Shown here: piece by piece, positions 32,455 through 42,937 of the stretch | How the letters are laid out: every line of letters starts with the position of its first letter | Numbering within the stretch: position 1 is the first letter of the stretch | Origin: Aphrocallistes beatrix | Lineage: Eukaryota; Porifera; Hexactinellida; Sceptrulophora; Aphrocallistidae | Direction: 5' to 3' | Assembly: GCA_963281255.1 (NCBI GenBank) | Contig: OY725495.1 | Span: 2,046,001-2,110,000 of the forward strand | DNA length: 64,000 nucleotides | Notes under the pieces: generated by a model | What the model was told of the DNA's origin: nothing | What the model saw: the letters and a program-made list of their open reading frames with translations, nothing else | The model's database searches: none | Made by a program: the position numbers and the translations under genes

Positions 32455-32660
32455 TTAGAGATATTTGGAGGACGTATTATATCAGCTAATAGTATATTTA
32501 AAAACCTAAAATCTAGCGGTTCGGGGATAATGGTGAAAACAGTTGCGACCAGCCTTCGTCTTTGAAATTAAGGGGGTCGCAACTGTTTTCACCAATATCT
32601 CCAAACCTGTAGATTTTATTTCATTAAAATGTATTATTAGCTAATATAAAATCACCCCCA
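32455..32660. repeat. Foldback with perfect 20-bp inner arms
   Basis: TGGTGAAAACAGTTGCGACC at 32531-32550 is exactly inverted at 32575-32594. Outside it the arms continue imperfectly to TATCAGCTAATAGTA and its counterpart TTATTAGCTAATATA near 32635. Small MITE-like palindrome. Confidence 0.7.
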
Positions 32661-32894
32661 CATATTTCGTTACTAGTATACTGGAATATCAGAAGTACGC
32701 ATTTTACAACTTTAAGCCACCAACCGGACACATCTCATTATAAATCTACGCCAGGAGGAGCCTACTTTGCGCGACTACTAAATAATATCCAAATTGCTTG
32801 AAAATTTTATAGTGGATACTTGGTGATCAATGTAAACTATTCGAAGTGCATCTAAGGATTTTAACTTCCGATTTTTTTGACCACCCTAATATAT

Positions 32895-33270
32895 TTATTT
32901 ATTTATTCATTCGTAATGCTGATGTCATTAGAGTGATGAGTCATTATTTTTTTATGGGAATTGTACCATATGTGAAGAATATTAATATACACTTTCTATT
33001 GATATTTCAGCCTTCTATCCCCTATAATGACTGAGTTATAGTCGACAAACTGAAATTTCTAATTTTAAAAAAGGTGACAATGGCGTGATAATTCCATGAT
33101 GGGTCGACATTTTCATCGGAGGTCAGAACTTATTAGTGCAATAGCCAAAATACTCCCACGTGCCAAAAATCAGCTTTCTGTGTTTCTGTGCGAGTTGCAG
33201 TTTCTTCAATCAATTCGTTACAAAGATATACGTGTATAAACATTTATCGAGTTTTAGTATTGTAAGAATG
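32895..33270 (-). mobile_element. HLE, reversed, 3' end missing
   Basis: GTAATGCTGATGTCATTAGA through CTTCTATCCCCTATAATGACTG and CAATCAATTCGTTACAAAG to TCGAGTTTTAGTATTGTAAG. The hairpin end is missing and the copy is older than most. Confidence 0.6.
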
Positions 33271-34500
33271 GATAGTTAGTTTACCTATTAGACAATATAT
33301 ATAAATCGTTTTAAAATTTTATATATGATAGTATTATTCCACCATGATGTTGAAAAGGATCAATGCAGAATTGGTTTAGAGATGAAAATTGATCGAGGTA
33401 GACTTTTTTATGAAATAGTGTATTAATGGTAGTTACCTATAATATTAAAGTTTGTATTATATTCTAAAGATACAAGTCAGAATCAATAATATATTCCGGT
33501 TCATCTGATGGCTTCCAATTTGGATAGTTTAGATATAGCACTGTCACTATAATGATTACACATATTATTTAAGCATGTTATGCCAAAATCATATCTATTC
33601 CGTTCTCTGCAACTATATTATAATACTCCTTTGCTTAATAGAATGAGTAGAATTATTATTTGAGTACTTAAGTAATTACGTTACTAATTTGAAGAGCTCG
33701 AATTTGCCAATTAGGGCATTCTGTTTATAAGTTTGGTTGGCTATTAGATAATGTTTTAACTTGTAAATAATTGCAATTCGATTATCATTATCTATTTTCA
33801 GCATTTTCTATGCTCCGAAGATAGTTTTAAAATAAATAGATAGAGCTAAAATATGCTACTGTGTAAATACATGCCGTAAAGGGGAGGGACGTAGGTCGTC
33901 TAATCTGAAACAAGTTCCTTAAAGCTATAAAACATGTTGCACAAAATTCGTTTCCCAACAGGTCCGTAGGGGTTATATTGCATTTCACACAATTGGTCGA
34001 GTATCAAGTTCAAAACAAATTTTGTACTACATGTAGATGTTATCAATTCAAATATTTAATGGTAGAATCGTCTTCGGTATATTTATCACTTTTAAATGCA
34101 TCAGAGGAGTTAAAATGAATTTATGACAACTTGAGTAGAATTAGACCATTTCTCAAACGTTCATGTAACGCCGGGGTTGAGGTAAAAATTCAAAAAATGA
34201 TTTCTCGGTAAATACTGAATGGATTGAGCTGTAACTTGCAAGCACTTAAAGACAAGTATGGTACTATCAATGTGCCAAGTATCAGCCAAATCGGATAAGT
34301 TTGCTTAAACCTTTAACGGTCTTTCCATGGAATTATTCAATAACCAACTTTTAGATTAGAATTATTATCTTCATACTTTTCTTTTTGTATGAGTAATTAT
34401 TTGTAAAAAGAAGGTATAAATAAAGTGTGTTCATGTATTATAGCTTCGATCAGCATGTCAATGATCTAATGATGACTTCCAAGTCTATTTGAATCCAGGA
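33271..34500. other. No recognisable gene
   Basis: About 1.2 kb of AT-rich DNA without a supported gene or repeat assignment. A possible repeat end CGCTCCGGCAAAAGTATTTG appears at its right edge (34514), matching the Tc1-type MITE of 50.9 kb. Confidence 0.3.
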
Positions 34501-34904
34501 TTCAATTGAAAGGAGCTACGCTCCGGCAAAAGTATTTGTACACTTCATTACTTCACGTGCATCCTTACTATTAAAACTGTAACCAGTCATTTCGCGTAAT
34601 GCCTACAAGTTTCAGGAATTTCATGTAATAGCTGTGACCCTCAGTCATTACGTGAAACACTTAATATATCTAGCTGTTTCGTGAAATGACTAGAATTTTA
34701 GGTTAGTCATTTCATGAAATACCAGATAACTAATGAATGAAATAACTGAATAATGAGAAGATGAAAGAATGGATAGATATAAAAAGATGAAAGTACAATA
34801 TATGAAAGATCTATTGCATTTAGTATTTGAAGAATAAAATTAGTATCAATGCAGTTAATGAGTGTAAATATATTTGATGTTGTCTTTCCATTCTGCCATA
34901 GTTA

Positions 34905-35850
34905 CTTGTGTTTACATGACAAACTGCTATGGTAACGACTAGAACATTTAACCTTGTTCTTGAAACACTTACTACATCTGTTGCTTTCACAGCGTTTGTC
35001 TCAAGCACAGTTGTATTTCACATAGCTCTGACCACAAGAAGTGGACTCTTGCGTTACCGCTTCGCGTAGAGTCGTTGTGAGGTCTAAATCTGATTCTTGT
35101 AAAAGGTGTTGTGGACACACTAGTTGTGGGCATACTTTGATTTAAGAATTCCTGATTTGACACAAATAGTGTACATGTTGTATTCATTGCGTTCAAGTAT
35201 AACTCCCAGGATATTAAGGGGGTCACCACGTATTGGTACTGCTGCAATATCATCAGGATGTCCATGAGCTATATCAATAAGACTCTTCATCATACGTTCA
35301 GCTTGGGCAAATTGGGCAATTCTAGTACTCTCTCGTTCAATTAATATGCTATCCATGCGTGAGGTAATTATATCCATAGGTACAAAGTTCATGGGATATG
35401 GATCCTCTGATTGGGATATAGTGAATACTGGTGTGGTGGTATTAATCGCTGGACTGTCTTCATTTACAATTGCTATCGGTATATCGTTAGACGTTGTAGA
35501 GTTGGGATTTCATTAATATTTACGCTTTCGCTTGCACAAGGAGAATTTGGCCCAGGCGCTGGTGCAGAGGTACTTGTTGTGTTTCTGGCTAAGGTAAAGC
35601 TGACAGGAGGTAATCTTCACTTAGCATGCGTTCAATGACTTCGGTGGGAAGAGATGAAGAAGTCAGACCAACTTTAACATCACAACCAAATGGAAGCGTA
35701 TGGTGCACTTTTGATTCCGGAATGGAGACTGAGTTTTTATGAATTGAACGAATTTGATACCTGTAGACCAGTCAGCTGTAGAATTATCCCCACCCATGCA
35801 ATAATTAGAAATTGCAGTTTTTCGATCAGAACTCACCCATTTTAAGAGAT
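34905..35850 (-). pseudogene. KRBA2-like integrase-derived gene, C-terminal remnant
   Basis: Reading down the minus strand: MGGDNSTADWSTGIKFVQFI, then in another frame PFGCDVKVGLTSSSLPTEVI, then MNFVPMDIIT...AERMMKSL, GDPLNILGVILERNEYNMYT, and finally a cysteine-rich tail RCESNRCSKCFKNKVKCSSR. This order (end of a DDE integrase domain, a linker, then CxxxxCxxC-rich tail) matches transposon-derived proteins related to KRAB-A domain-containing 2, by memory of the family. At least three frame changes. The N-terminal catalytic part is cut off where an HLE begins at 35855. Confidence 0.6.
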
Positions 35851-35854
35851 TTAA

Positions 35855-36130
35855 TAGAATGTGTATATTAATATCCCACATATGATACAACTATCATAAA
35901 AAAATGACGACTCATCATTCTGTAATGATATCATCATTAAGGATCAAAAAATTTAAAAATTGACAAATTTGATTATTTTTCGGGTAATATCGATTTTAAC
36001 AGCAAGACAGACATATTTCGAGGTTATTTCTCTTATAATTAATCATTGTGCCTCCAGGCACCCAAAGGGAGCCTCCGGCAGACACTTTGTGTCTGCCAGC
36101 CGTGCAGCCCAAGCAAGCGAAGCGCGCTTG
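35855..36130 (+). mobile_element. HLE, 5'-truncated
   Basis: Body from GTATATTAATATCCCACATA with ATGACGACTCATCATTC, through the hairpin (GGCAGACAC/GTGTCTGCC, compensating base changes on both arms) to AAGCGAAGCGCGCTTG|T at 36130. The paired changes in both hairpin arms suggest selection or gene conversion on the stem. Confidence 0.65.
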
Positions 36131-36149
36131 TTTAGTATTAAATGAGTCG

Positions 36150-37020
36150 AGTCATGAAGCTTAAAACTCCTAAATGGTAAGTGATACAACTAATCGGATT
36201 TCAGGCTCGAAATCTGCGCATTTGAATTAGTCATAGTAGATTATTTCTAATCAATTATTTCCAAGGTTTTCAAATTATCAATCGCTGCCAACTTTTGCCA
36301 CTGATGTCGCTATTCAGTACTATGCATGATGGTGATGAATTATCTCTTGGACCACACGTTGAAAATTTTACTTGTCAGGTTGAGCAATTTATTAGAATTC
36401 TTCAACTATCACTAATTCGAATGAATAGATTTCGAATCTTAATTCAGGCTTTTAGTTTTTCTTAGAGTTTGAATACTGCACACTTCCTGAAAAGATCAAA
36501 TTTAGTACTGTTGCGTAATATCTTTAGATCGTAATACTTGTGATATCGTAGCATTCTTAGATTTTGTTTAGTTTACACAAATGGCCTTGAGGATCAATCG
36601 GTTTGATCGTGGCACTAAATTGTAGCACATTGCAAAATTTGATGGCATGCGACACATTTTAGTGGCACGCGACATGATTGACTATGTTTGAACCCCATAT
36701 GGACCATGGATCAATTATATTTTCATTTATGGTCCATATGGGGTTCTACCATAGTAAATTGTGTTGCGTGCCACTAAATTGTGTCGCTTGCCATCAAATT
36801 TTGTCATGTATCACAAATTAGTGCCATGATTAAACCGATTGAACCACAAGGCCATTTGAGTAAACCAAACAAAATATAAGAATGCTATGATATCTCAAAA
36901 TATTACGATCTCAAGATATCACGGTACTAAATCATCCATGGTTACGAAATACTAGGATCTCAAGCTATCACGCAACAGTACTATTTGTATGGGAAATAAT
37001 GTAGTCACAAATATTATTGT
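36150..37020 (+). mobile_element. Tc1-type MITE (family D), split by a foldback
   Basis: GGTAAGTGATACAACTAATC through GCAGTATTC-like body blocks aligns with 50985-51350. It is interrupted at 36510-36976 and resumes with ATTTGTATGGG. Both outer TIRs are lost. Confidence 0.6.
36510..36976. mobile_element. Foldback MITE (467 bp), 6-bp TSD AGTACT
   Basis: The ends GTTGCGTAATATC and (reverse complement) GTTGCGTGATAGC start near-complete inverted repeats of ~220 bp whose apex lies at ~36720 (CCCCATATGGACCAT and inverse). AGTACT at 36504-36509 and 36977-36982 is a perfect 6-bp duplication; the empty site (TTTAGTACTATTT) is seen at ~42358 and ~51320. Confidence 0.75.
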
Positions 37021-37022
37021 AT

Positions 37023-37764
37023 GGTTAGCGTAAGTGTCATATTAAGTATCATGAAGTTGAATTCTTCAGGTATCAAATATCATGAATTGGAAGATCAGTA
37101 ATGACTGGCAAATAAAGAATCAGTACTTCCAGTGTCTTAAATCATTCCACGAGCGCCCAAATTTTGTGAGCATTTTCAATTATATTATATTTGCTACATC
37201 TAGGAATCAACAAAAAGTAGCATCAGTGGATACCATTTTTCAAAGGTGATCCTGACTAGACTAACGAATGTAATCAATCATTTGAAGAATTACGTGTCAA
37301 ATCAGTGAAAGTGCTGATCATACCACTACATACATCTTGAGACAGCGAACTTTAATTCGAAGCGGATACGAGGGTGCTGGGAATGACAGCTGTGTTATTT
37401 TAAAGGGATAGCGAAACAAAGAAGCTCAGAGGCCGTATTCACAAATAATTTAATATATATATAGTGCATGTCAAAAAGAATTGCTCAAAATCAATGTATA
37501 TAGCATAGTAAAAGTCAAATAGTTTCGACTCACTAGATAGTTTCTTTCTTACGAAATCATATACATATTTGTTTATTTTGCTGTAATACCGTAATACAGA
37601 TATTTCATTCATTATATTTGAATAATTTGCCTTTTTCACTTTTCTAATCTTTATTACAATTTATCAGTATTTATCGAATTTTCAATGCCTTTGAAACCCC
37701 GAATTTTCTTTGAAAATCTGGAAAACCTGATATTGTATTTTAAAACGGCCATACTCAGAGGGAG
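37023..37764. other. No recognisable gene
   Basis: AT-rich spacer. A 66-codon minus-strand frame has no recognisable motif. Confidence 0.3.
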
Positions 37765-38022
37765 GTAGCCCAAAAAGCGTTGGTGAGATCCCAAGGAAAC
37801 ATGGACTGACTTGCTCGGTAAGAGACCTCACTATTCCGGGGAGGCCTCGTGTCACAACCAATAGGAAAGACAGGCTTATTAGTCAGAAAAAGCAAAAAGG
37901 ATCGATTTAAGACTGCTACTCAAATAAGAACCGAAGTATTATCCGAATATTCGCTAAAAATGTCCACTTCAACAGTTCAGAGAAGGTTACGAGGTGCGAG
38001 CTATCATTGTTCAAATCAATAT
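37765..38022 (+). pseudogene. Tc1 transposase N-terminal fragment
   Basis: Remnant of the second helix-turn-helix region: GRPRVTTNRKD-type sequence in one frame, then KKDRFKTATQIRTEVLSEYS and KMSTSTVQRRLR in the next. A frame change lies near 37895. It is cut off by HLE sequence at ~38023, so no catalytic residues remain. Confidence 0.7.
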
Positions 38023-38024
38023 AT

Positions 38025-38282
38025 ATATATATATATAAGCGCTCTTCGCTTGCTTGCGCTGCGGAGTTGCGAACACTTTGTGTCCGTCGGAGGCGCCCAG
38101 TGGGCGCTAGGGTCACATTGATTAAAAAGGATCACTTTGTTAAAACGTCATCATTTCGCATCACAAATGTGGTGATTTTTCATGCGATATCGATTATAAC
38201 AGTAGGACAGACGTATTTAGGGATGCTATCTCCCTTATAATTAATCAATATGACCCCAGGTGCATGCGGCCGGCGGACAATT
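38025..38282. mobile_element. Two HLE fragments, head to head
   Basis: A reversed 3' end (38033-38120: GCGCTCTTCGCTTGCTTGCG and GAACACTTTGTGTCC) meets a forward 3' part (38138-38282: TTTGTTAAAACGTCATCATT to GGCCGGCGGACAA). Both are truncated. Confidence 0.55.
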
Positions 38283-38640
38283 TTTTGCGATTACGTGATC
38301 CTTATTATTGAAATATATATGTCAAGAAAAATACCAATCCCGATCCCAAGCACCACACTCTAATCAAACATGTAAACGTGCGATATAATGCTTGAAATCC
38401 TTTGAAATTTTTTAGAAATCAAGACAAATTAATGGAACAAAGCAAAGTGATATAAAAGAATTTCGAATTACTAGTGTATAATATTTATGGGTGAATGAGA
38501 TCAATCAGCTGGGTTATCCTTTGATTATTTCAAGAAAATACTTTAGGGTTGCTGTCACAGGTTTCGGACTGTATAGGAAATGAGAGCGGGATAATAGTAT
38601 TTCGCCTTGTAGAGTAGGGTGGATGAGACTATTCCACAAT
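38283..38640. other. No recognisable gene
   Basis: AT-rich; possibly upstream part of the coding remnant at 38724, but no frame is convincing. Confidence 0.25.
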
Positions 38641-38723
38641 CAAAGGAACTATCCACACAATTATGTAGATAAAATCCAAGGATTCCCATTAACCAGTTCG
38701 ACATCCACTTCTATTTAGATCAG

Positions 38724-38977
38724 ATGGGTCTTCGTGTGAAGTTCATTGGGCCTGTAAATTTTAGAGAGACTCAACTGGAATCGAAAATAATACAAAAAGA
38801 TATTCAGGATAACCTACGAATTGAGAAAGAAAATCAACGTATTCAAGATTCAGTTTTATCATTCCCGGATGCACACGTATCTCCATTAGATGAAGGCTTT
38901 GAACATACTTCTGATTGTGAAGATAGCGATTTTGAAGTGCAAACGAGATTTGATGGCAGTACAAGCAATGAAATATA
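38724..38977 (+). pseudogene. Unidentified coding remnant truncated by an HLE
   Basis: An 84-codon acidic, charged stretch (MGLRVKFIGPVNFRETQLES ... DCEDSDFEV) runs into the HLE 5' terminus at 38978. A coding remnant of an uncharacterised repeat-associated gene resumes right after the HLE at 40296, so both may be halves of one gene. Joining at the A|T site leaves the frames one base apart, which is not decisive beside an AT run. No function recognised. Confidence 0.4.
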
Positions 38978-40295
38978 TCCTTACTATTAAAACTCGATTA
39001 TTGTGTATGTGTATATATATATCTATCTCTGTAACGAATTGATTGAAGAAACTGCCGGTCATAGAAAGCTAATTTTTGGCATGTGGGAGTATTTTGGCTA
39101 GGGCTCCAGTAAGTTCTGAGCTCAGAGCAAAATGTCGACTCATCATGGAATTATGACGTCATTGTCACATTTTTAAAAGTTAGGCAACACAGTTATTCGG
39201 GCATAACTCAGCCATTATAGGAGATAGAAGGCTGAAATTTAAATAGAATCTGTATACTAACATGTCTCACATATGATGCGACTATCATAAAAAAATGATG
39301 ACTCATCACTTTGTTATGACGTCATCATTACGCATCAAAAATTTTTAAATTCACAAATTTGGTGATTTTTCGAGTGATATCGATTAGCACAGTAGAATAC
39401 AGGGTGACAATTAAGTTCTGTCCCAAGCTTCATTAGGTATAATATTTCTTATACTCAAACGATCTTAGTCATTATGGTCATTAGAGATTGTAATTCGAAT
39501 ATTTTCAATGATTTTAAAAGATTTTTCGATTCTAAGACTTAGAAATGTGTTTTGTATGGCGAGTTTTGAGAAAAAAAAATGTGTCCTGATACGCAGCGAA
39601 AATCGCGAATCAGGGCCCACTGCTTTTCAAGTTATCTTCCCAGAGTCTTCAAATTCTAGGAAAAATTAGCTCACACATTTCCTCGGACACTCTAAATTTG
39701 TAGAAATATAGGATGTTCAGATCAGTGCATCTTGAGGGCCAATTGAATCAGATTTTTTTGTGATGTGAAAAAAAGTGCCATTTTGGGGAATTTTGCAAAA
39801 TGTACTTAATTTGAACTGCGAATGAACAACTTTTTCTCGTTTCTGATAATGAATTCAGTGGATTTGTGAAAAATTTCTATGGCGAATGAAAGGTATTTGG
39901 TGATAAATCGGCATGGAACATCGATTATGAAGACATTTTTACAGAAGAAGTGGGGCCTGATTCGCGTTTTCCGCTGCGTATCAGGACACATTTTTTTTCT
40001 CAAAACTCGCCATACAAAACACATTTCTAAGTCTTAGAATCGAAAAATCTTTTAAAATCATTGAAAATATTCGAATTACAATCTCTAATGACCATAATGA
40101 CTAAGATCGTTTGAGTATAAGAAATTTTATACCTAATGAAGCTTGGGACAGAACTTAATTGTCACCCTGTAGACATATTTAGAGATGTATCTCCCTTATA
40201 ATTAACCAATGTGACTCCAGGTGACCGAAGGGAGCCTCCGGCGGACGCGAAGTGTTCGCCAGCCGCGCAGCGCAAGCAAGCGCGAAGTGCGCTTG
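38978..40295 (+). mobile_element. HLE, both ends present, carrying a nested long-TIR MITE
   Basis: Starts TCCTTACTATTAAAACTCG after A and ends GCGAAGTGCGCTTG before T. Without the nested element (39400-40169) it is ~550 bp. It has the microsatellite, two bZIP-like motif pairs (39131-39160 and 39297-39325) and a hairpin with one changed base. Confidence 0.75.
39400..40169. mobile_element. Long-TIR MITE (family E), 770 bp
   Basis: The ends CAGGGTGACAATTAAGTTCT are flanked by TA on both sides. The inverted arms run ~195 bp with almost no differences (for example CAAACGATCTTAGTCATTAT on both). The terminus resembles that of the maT element at 55 kb (CAGGGTGGCTCATAAGTTCT), so maT or Tc1 transposase may mobilise it. 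Confidence 0.8.
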
Positions 40296-40297
40296 TT

Positions 40298-41088
40298 TAC
40301 ATTATGTCGCGTACAGTCCAAGAGGGACGTGAACATTTCGATGAGACGCTTGCATCGCTTAATCCGGGAACAGTACATAATGCACGTTGGTTGACAAAAG
40401 CGAATCGGATCTTACGATTGTACGTCTCTACTCTGCATCCGTCTGTGGAACTTATAAGAGTAGTTTCTATTATAATCAATATTTATGCATCCATCCTGGT
40501 TTTATTTCAAATCTCATCCCTACTGTTATCATGGATCAAGTAATCTATTCTATTCTATCCAACTAATGCGTGACCATCTGAATGTGAGCGAATTCAAAAT
40601 TGCCAAAGGAGCTATACAACATAATGCACATATAGCACATCCTGAAAATATTCTTTTGAGTGCTCTACTCGGCGATGATTTATCTGCGGAAACTTGCTAT
40701 GCACAAGGTTATTGAAGCTAAGGACATTTACTCATCAGCATCTCATGAAATAATCAAAACATTTAAACCTCCCCCAATTAATTTTCAAGCTGACACATAC
40801 TGGTATTTAATTGATTGGGAATCAACTGATGTTACAGTTCCACCACTAATTTCAGATATCCCGATAAGTATTCTGGAAAAGGCTGTCATTGATGGGAAAC
40901 TGATTCCAAAGGTAGCTTGTAATACCTAATCAGTGGAACGAACTGTGAAGCTAATAACAGAAAAATGTATGCAAACAACATCATACGAAGAGCGTCATGG
41001 TCATGTATTATCAACCTTAGCATCAAGAAACAGATGCCACATTTTGACACAAAAAAGAGAATTCCATACTATAGAATTACGTTACTAA
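40298..41088 (+). pseudogene. Uncharacterised repeat-associated gene, broken
   Basis: LNPGTVHNARWLTKANRILR and LYVSTLHPS, then (next frame) HIAHPENILLSALLGDD, then KVIEAKDIYSS, PPPINFQADTYWYLIDWE, VPPLISDIP and, past a TAA, SVERTVKLITEKCM to the stop at 41086-41088. The same motif order (HxxRWLTxAxRILRLYVS, AHPENLLLxML, INFxAxxYxxLIDW, VERxVKLV) occurs, from memory, in multi-copy proteins of unknown function in arthropods and other invertebrates. Function unknown. Three frame changes or stops. Confidence 0.5.
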
Positions 41089-41970
41089 TTGATTTATTAT
41101 ATGTCTCATACACTATAATTAAAATTTGATTCTTAAGGAATAGCCAAAAGTTACCTAATATAATGTCCTAAGGCATATTGAAACATTTTAATACACGTGA
41201 AATACTTTGGGAGTCAATGTAATTCAATATCACACATATTCTGCATATTTTAAGGGAGATGAAACTCAATTTATTAAGAAAAATTCAAAAAAAGTCTAAT
41301 TTTAGTGCTAAATCATAAAGTAATCCATATTTTATGGGTTTATATTAATTCACTGATTTATGAATTCGACCGGTTCAAACAAGTCGATTGTGGCAGGGTC
41401 AAACATGATTGTGGCAGGGTTAAACATCAAAGCTGTAGATAGAATAGGAAGAGGGGTTGCTCTCCTGGGTTTCAGTCATGGACTGAGGCGCTTGAGCGAA
41501 AAGATGACGTTTCGAAGGGAGCATAGGCACATGTGATAGCATTCGTCTCCAAAAGGTTGGGGGTCCCTTATGTGAGGGCGTTGTACATATCCATGAACGT
41601 GGTGCAGAGCAAAGCTGGAAGTTGTCCAATGAACTAATCCATTGTCTTATCACGAGCCCTCGACTCGAGGATGTTGGTGTACTTCCTTTACATGGACGTT
41701 AAGATCAGCGCAGTTATAAAGTGGCGGGGGCTTGGGAGGGGTAGATATAATATACTCCCCACGGAGAAGAGTATTTCAACAGTTTAATATTTCCCGACAT
41801 CCCCGGCGCCACGGTTTTATAAATGGTCCGATTTTACAGGACCAACCGGACCAGTGGAGCCAGTCCTGCCCGGTCAGTTAGTACTAAATTGTGCATATTC
41901 TTGAGGCAAATTTTTCCAAACTGTTTGACATACTACACCAAGGTGACAAAAGTATTTGAAAACTTCATTA
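41089..41970. other. No recognisable gene
   Basis: AT-rich to 41400, then a GC-richer part (41440-41810). A 77-codon minus-strand frame (41420-41653) looks protein-like but I do not recognise it. It may be another repeat-associated remnant. Confidence 0.3.
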
Positions 41971-41974
41971 TTTT

Positions 41975-42800
41975 ACATACAAATTGTACTAAATTGGTCT
42001 TTTCATGATGAGGATTACTTCTAAACGGTATGGGATACAGCTAATCGGATTCCAGATTCGAATAATACGCATTCGAATTAGTCACAGTTGAATTTTTCTA
42101 ATTAATCATTCATTCATAACTTTTTGTAATTATCAATCAGTGCCACCTTATGCACATACGCCCGTTTTAACCACTATACATGATGGCAATGAATTACCTA
42201 TAGTAGCTCAGGCTGATAAGATTATTCTTTGAGTTTGGTAATTTATTAGATATGTTCAACTATGACTAATTCGAATGTGTAGATTGCGAATCTCAAATCA
42301 GATTTTTAATATCTCTTTGAATTTGAGCGTATTACCCTTCATGAAAAGTACAAATTTAGTACTATTTATAAAGGAAAGAATAAAGTGTTCAGATACTTTT
42401 GTCCGGTAGGTGTATATAGTTTTCATTTTTTAAATTCTACGCATTCGAATCACACATTTTAGAAGAATTTAACCTAATTAATCACTCAAATGGTTAAAAG
42501 TAATGATATGGTGCCACCTTATGTCACTTACGTATAATTTTAAACGCTATCCATGATGGTGATTATAGTAGCACCAAGTAACAATGGCTGATAATTATAA
42601 ACACAGAATAGAGTAATTTGATTGAATTCTTCAAAATGTGAGATTCGAATGTCTAAAATTCAAAAATGGATTCAAATCTGTGATTCTAGCTCTAAGGTTC
42701 GACCTCCGAATGCGGACAACCTTTAAATAACAGGAGATGACTTATGATCCCAATGCCTGTTGTTTAGAGGCTATACTGTATTTCCTTTAAGAATAAACAT
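41975..42800. repeat. Two diverged family-D MITE copies in tandem
   Basis: 41990-42416 ends TTTTGTCCGGTAGGTGTATA like the right TIR at 51376, and 42417-42700 is a more diverged partial copy (GCATTCGAATCACACATT, CATGATGGTGATTATAG). Left TIRs are lost. Confidence 0.5.
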
Positions 42801-42937
42801 ATTTAGTACTAATTGAATGGAATTTAACAAACTAAAGTATTTTTCTCTGAGTCGAGTGTACATGATATTAGGCAACAAATTTTCAAATAAAAATTTGCAA
42901 ACAAGTAGCATCTTGATTCTAAGGTCCATTATGATAA

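Noticed and set aside
41420-41653. 77-codon minus-strand frame with protein-like composition
   Set aside because: No family recognised and no continuation in neighbouring frames; left as unassigned spacer.
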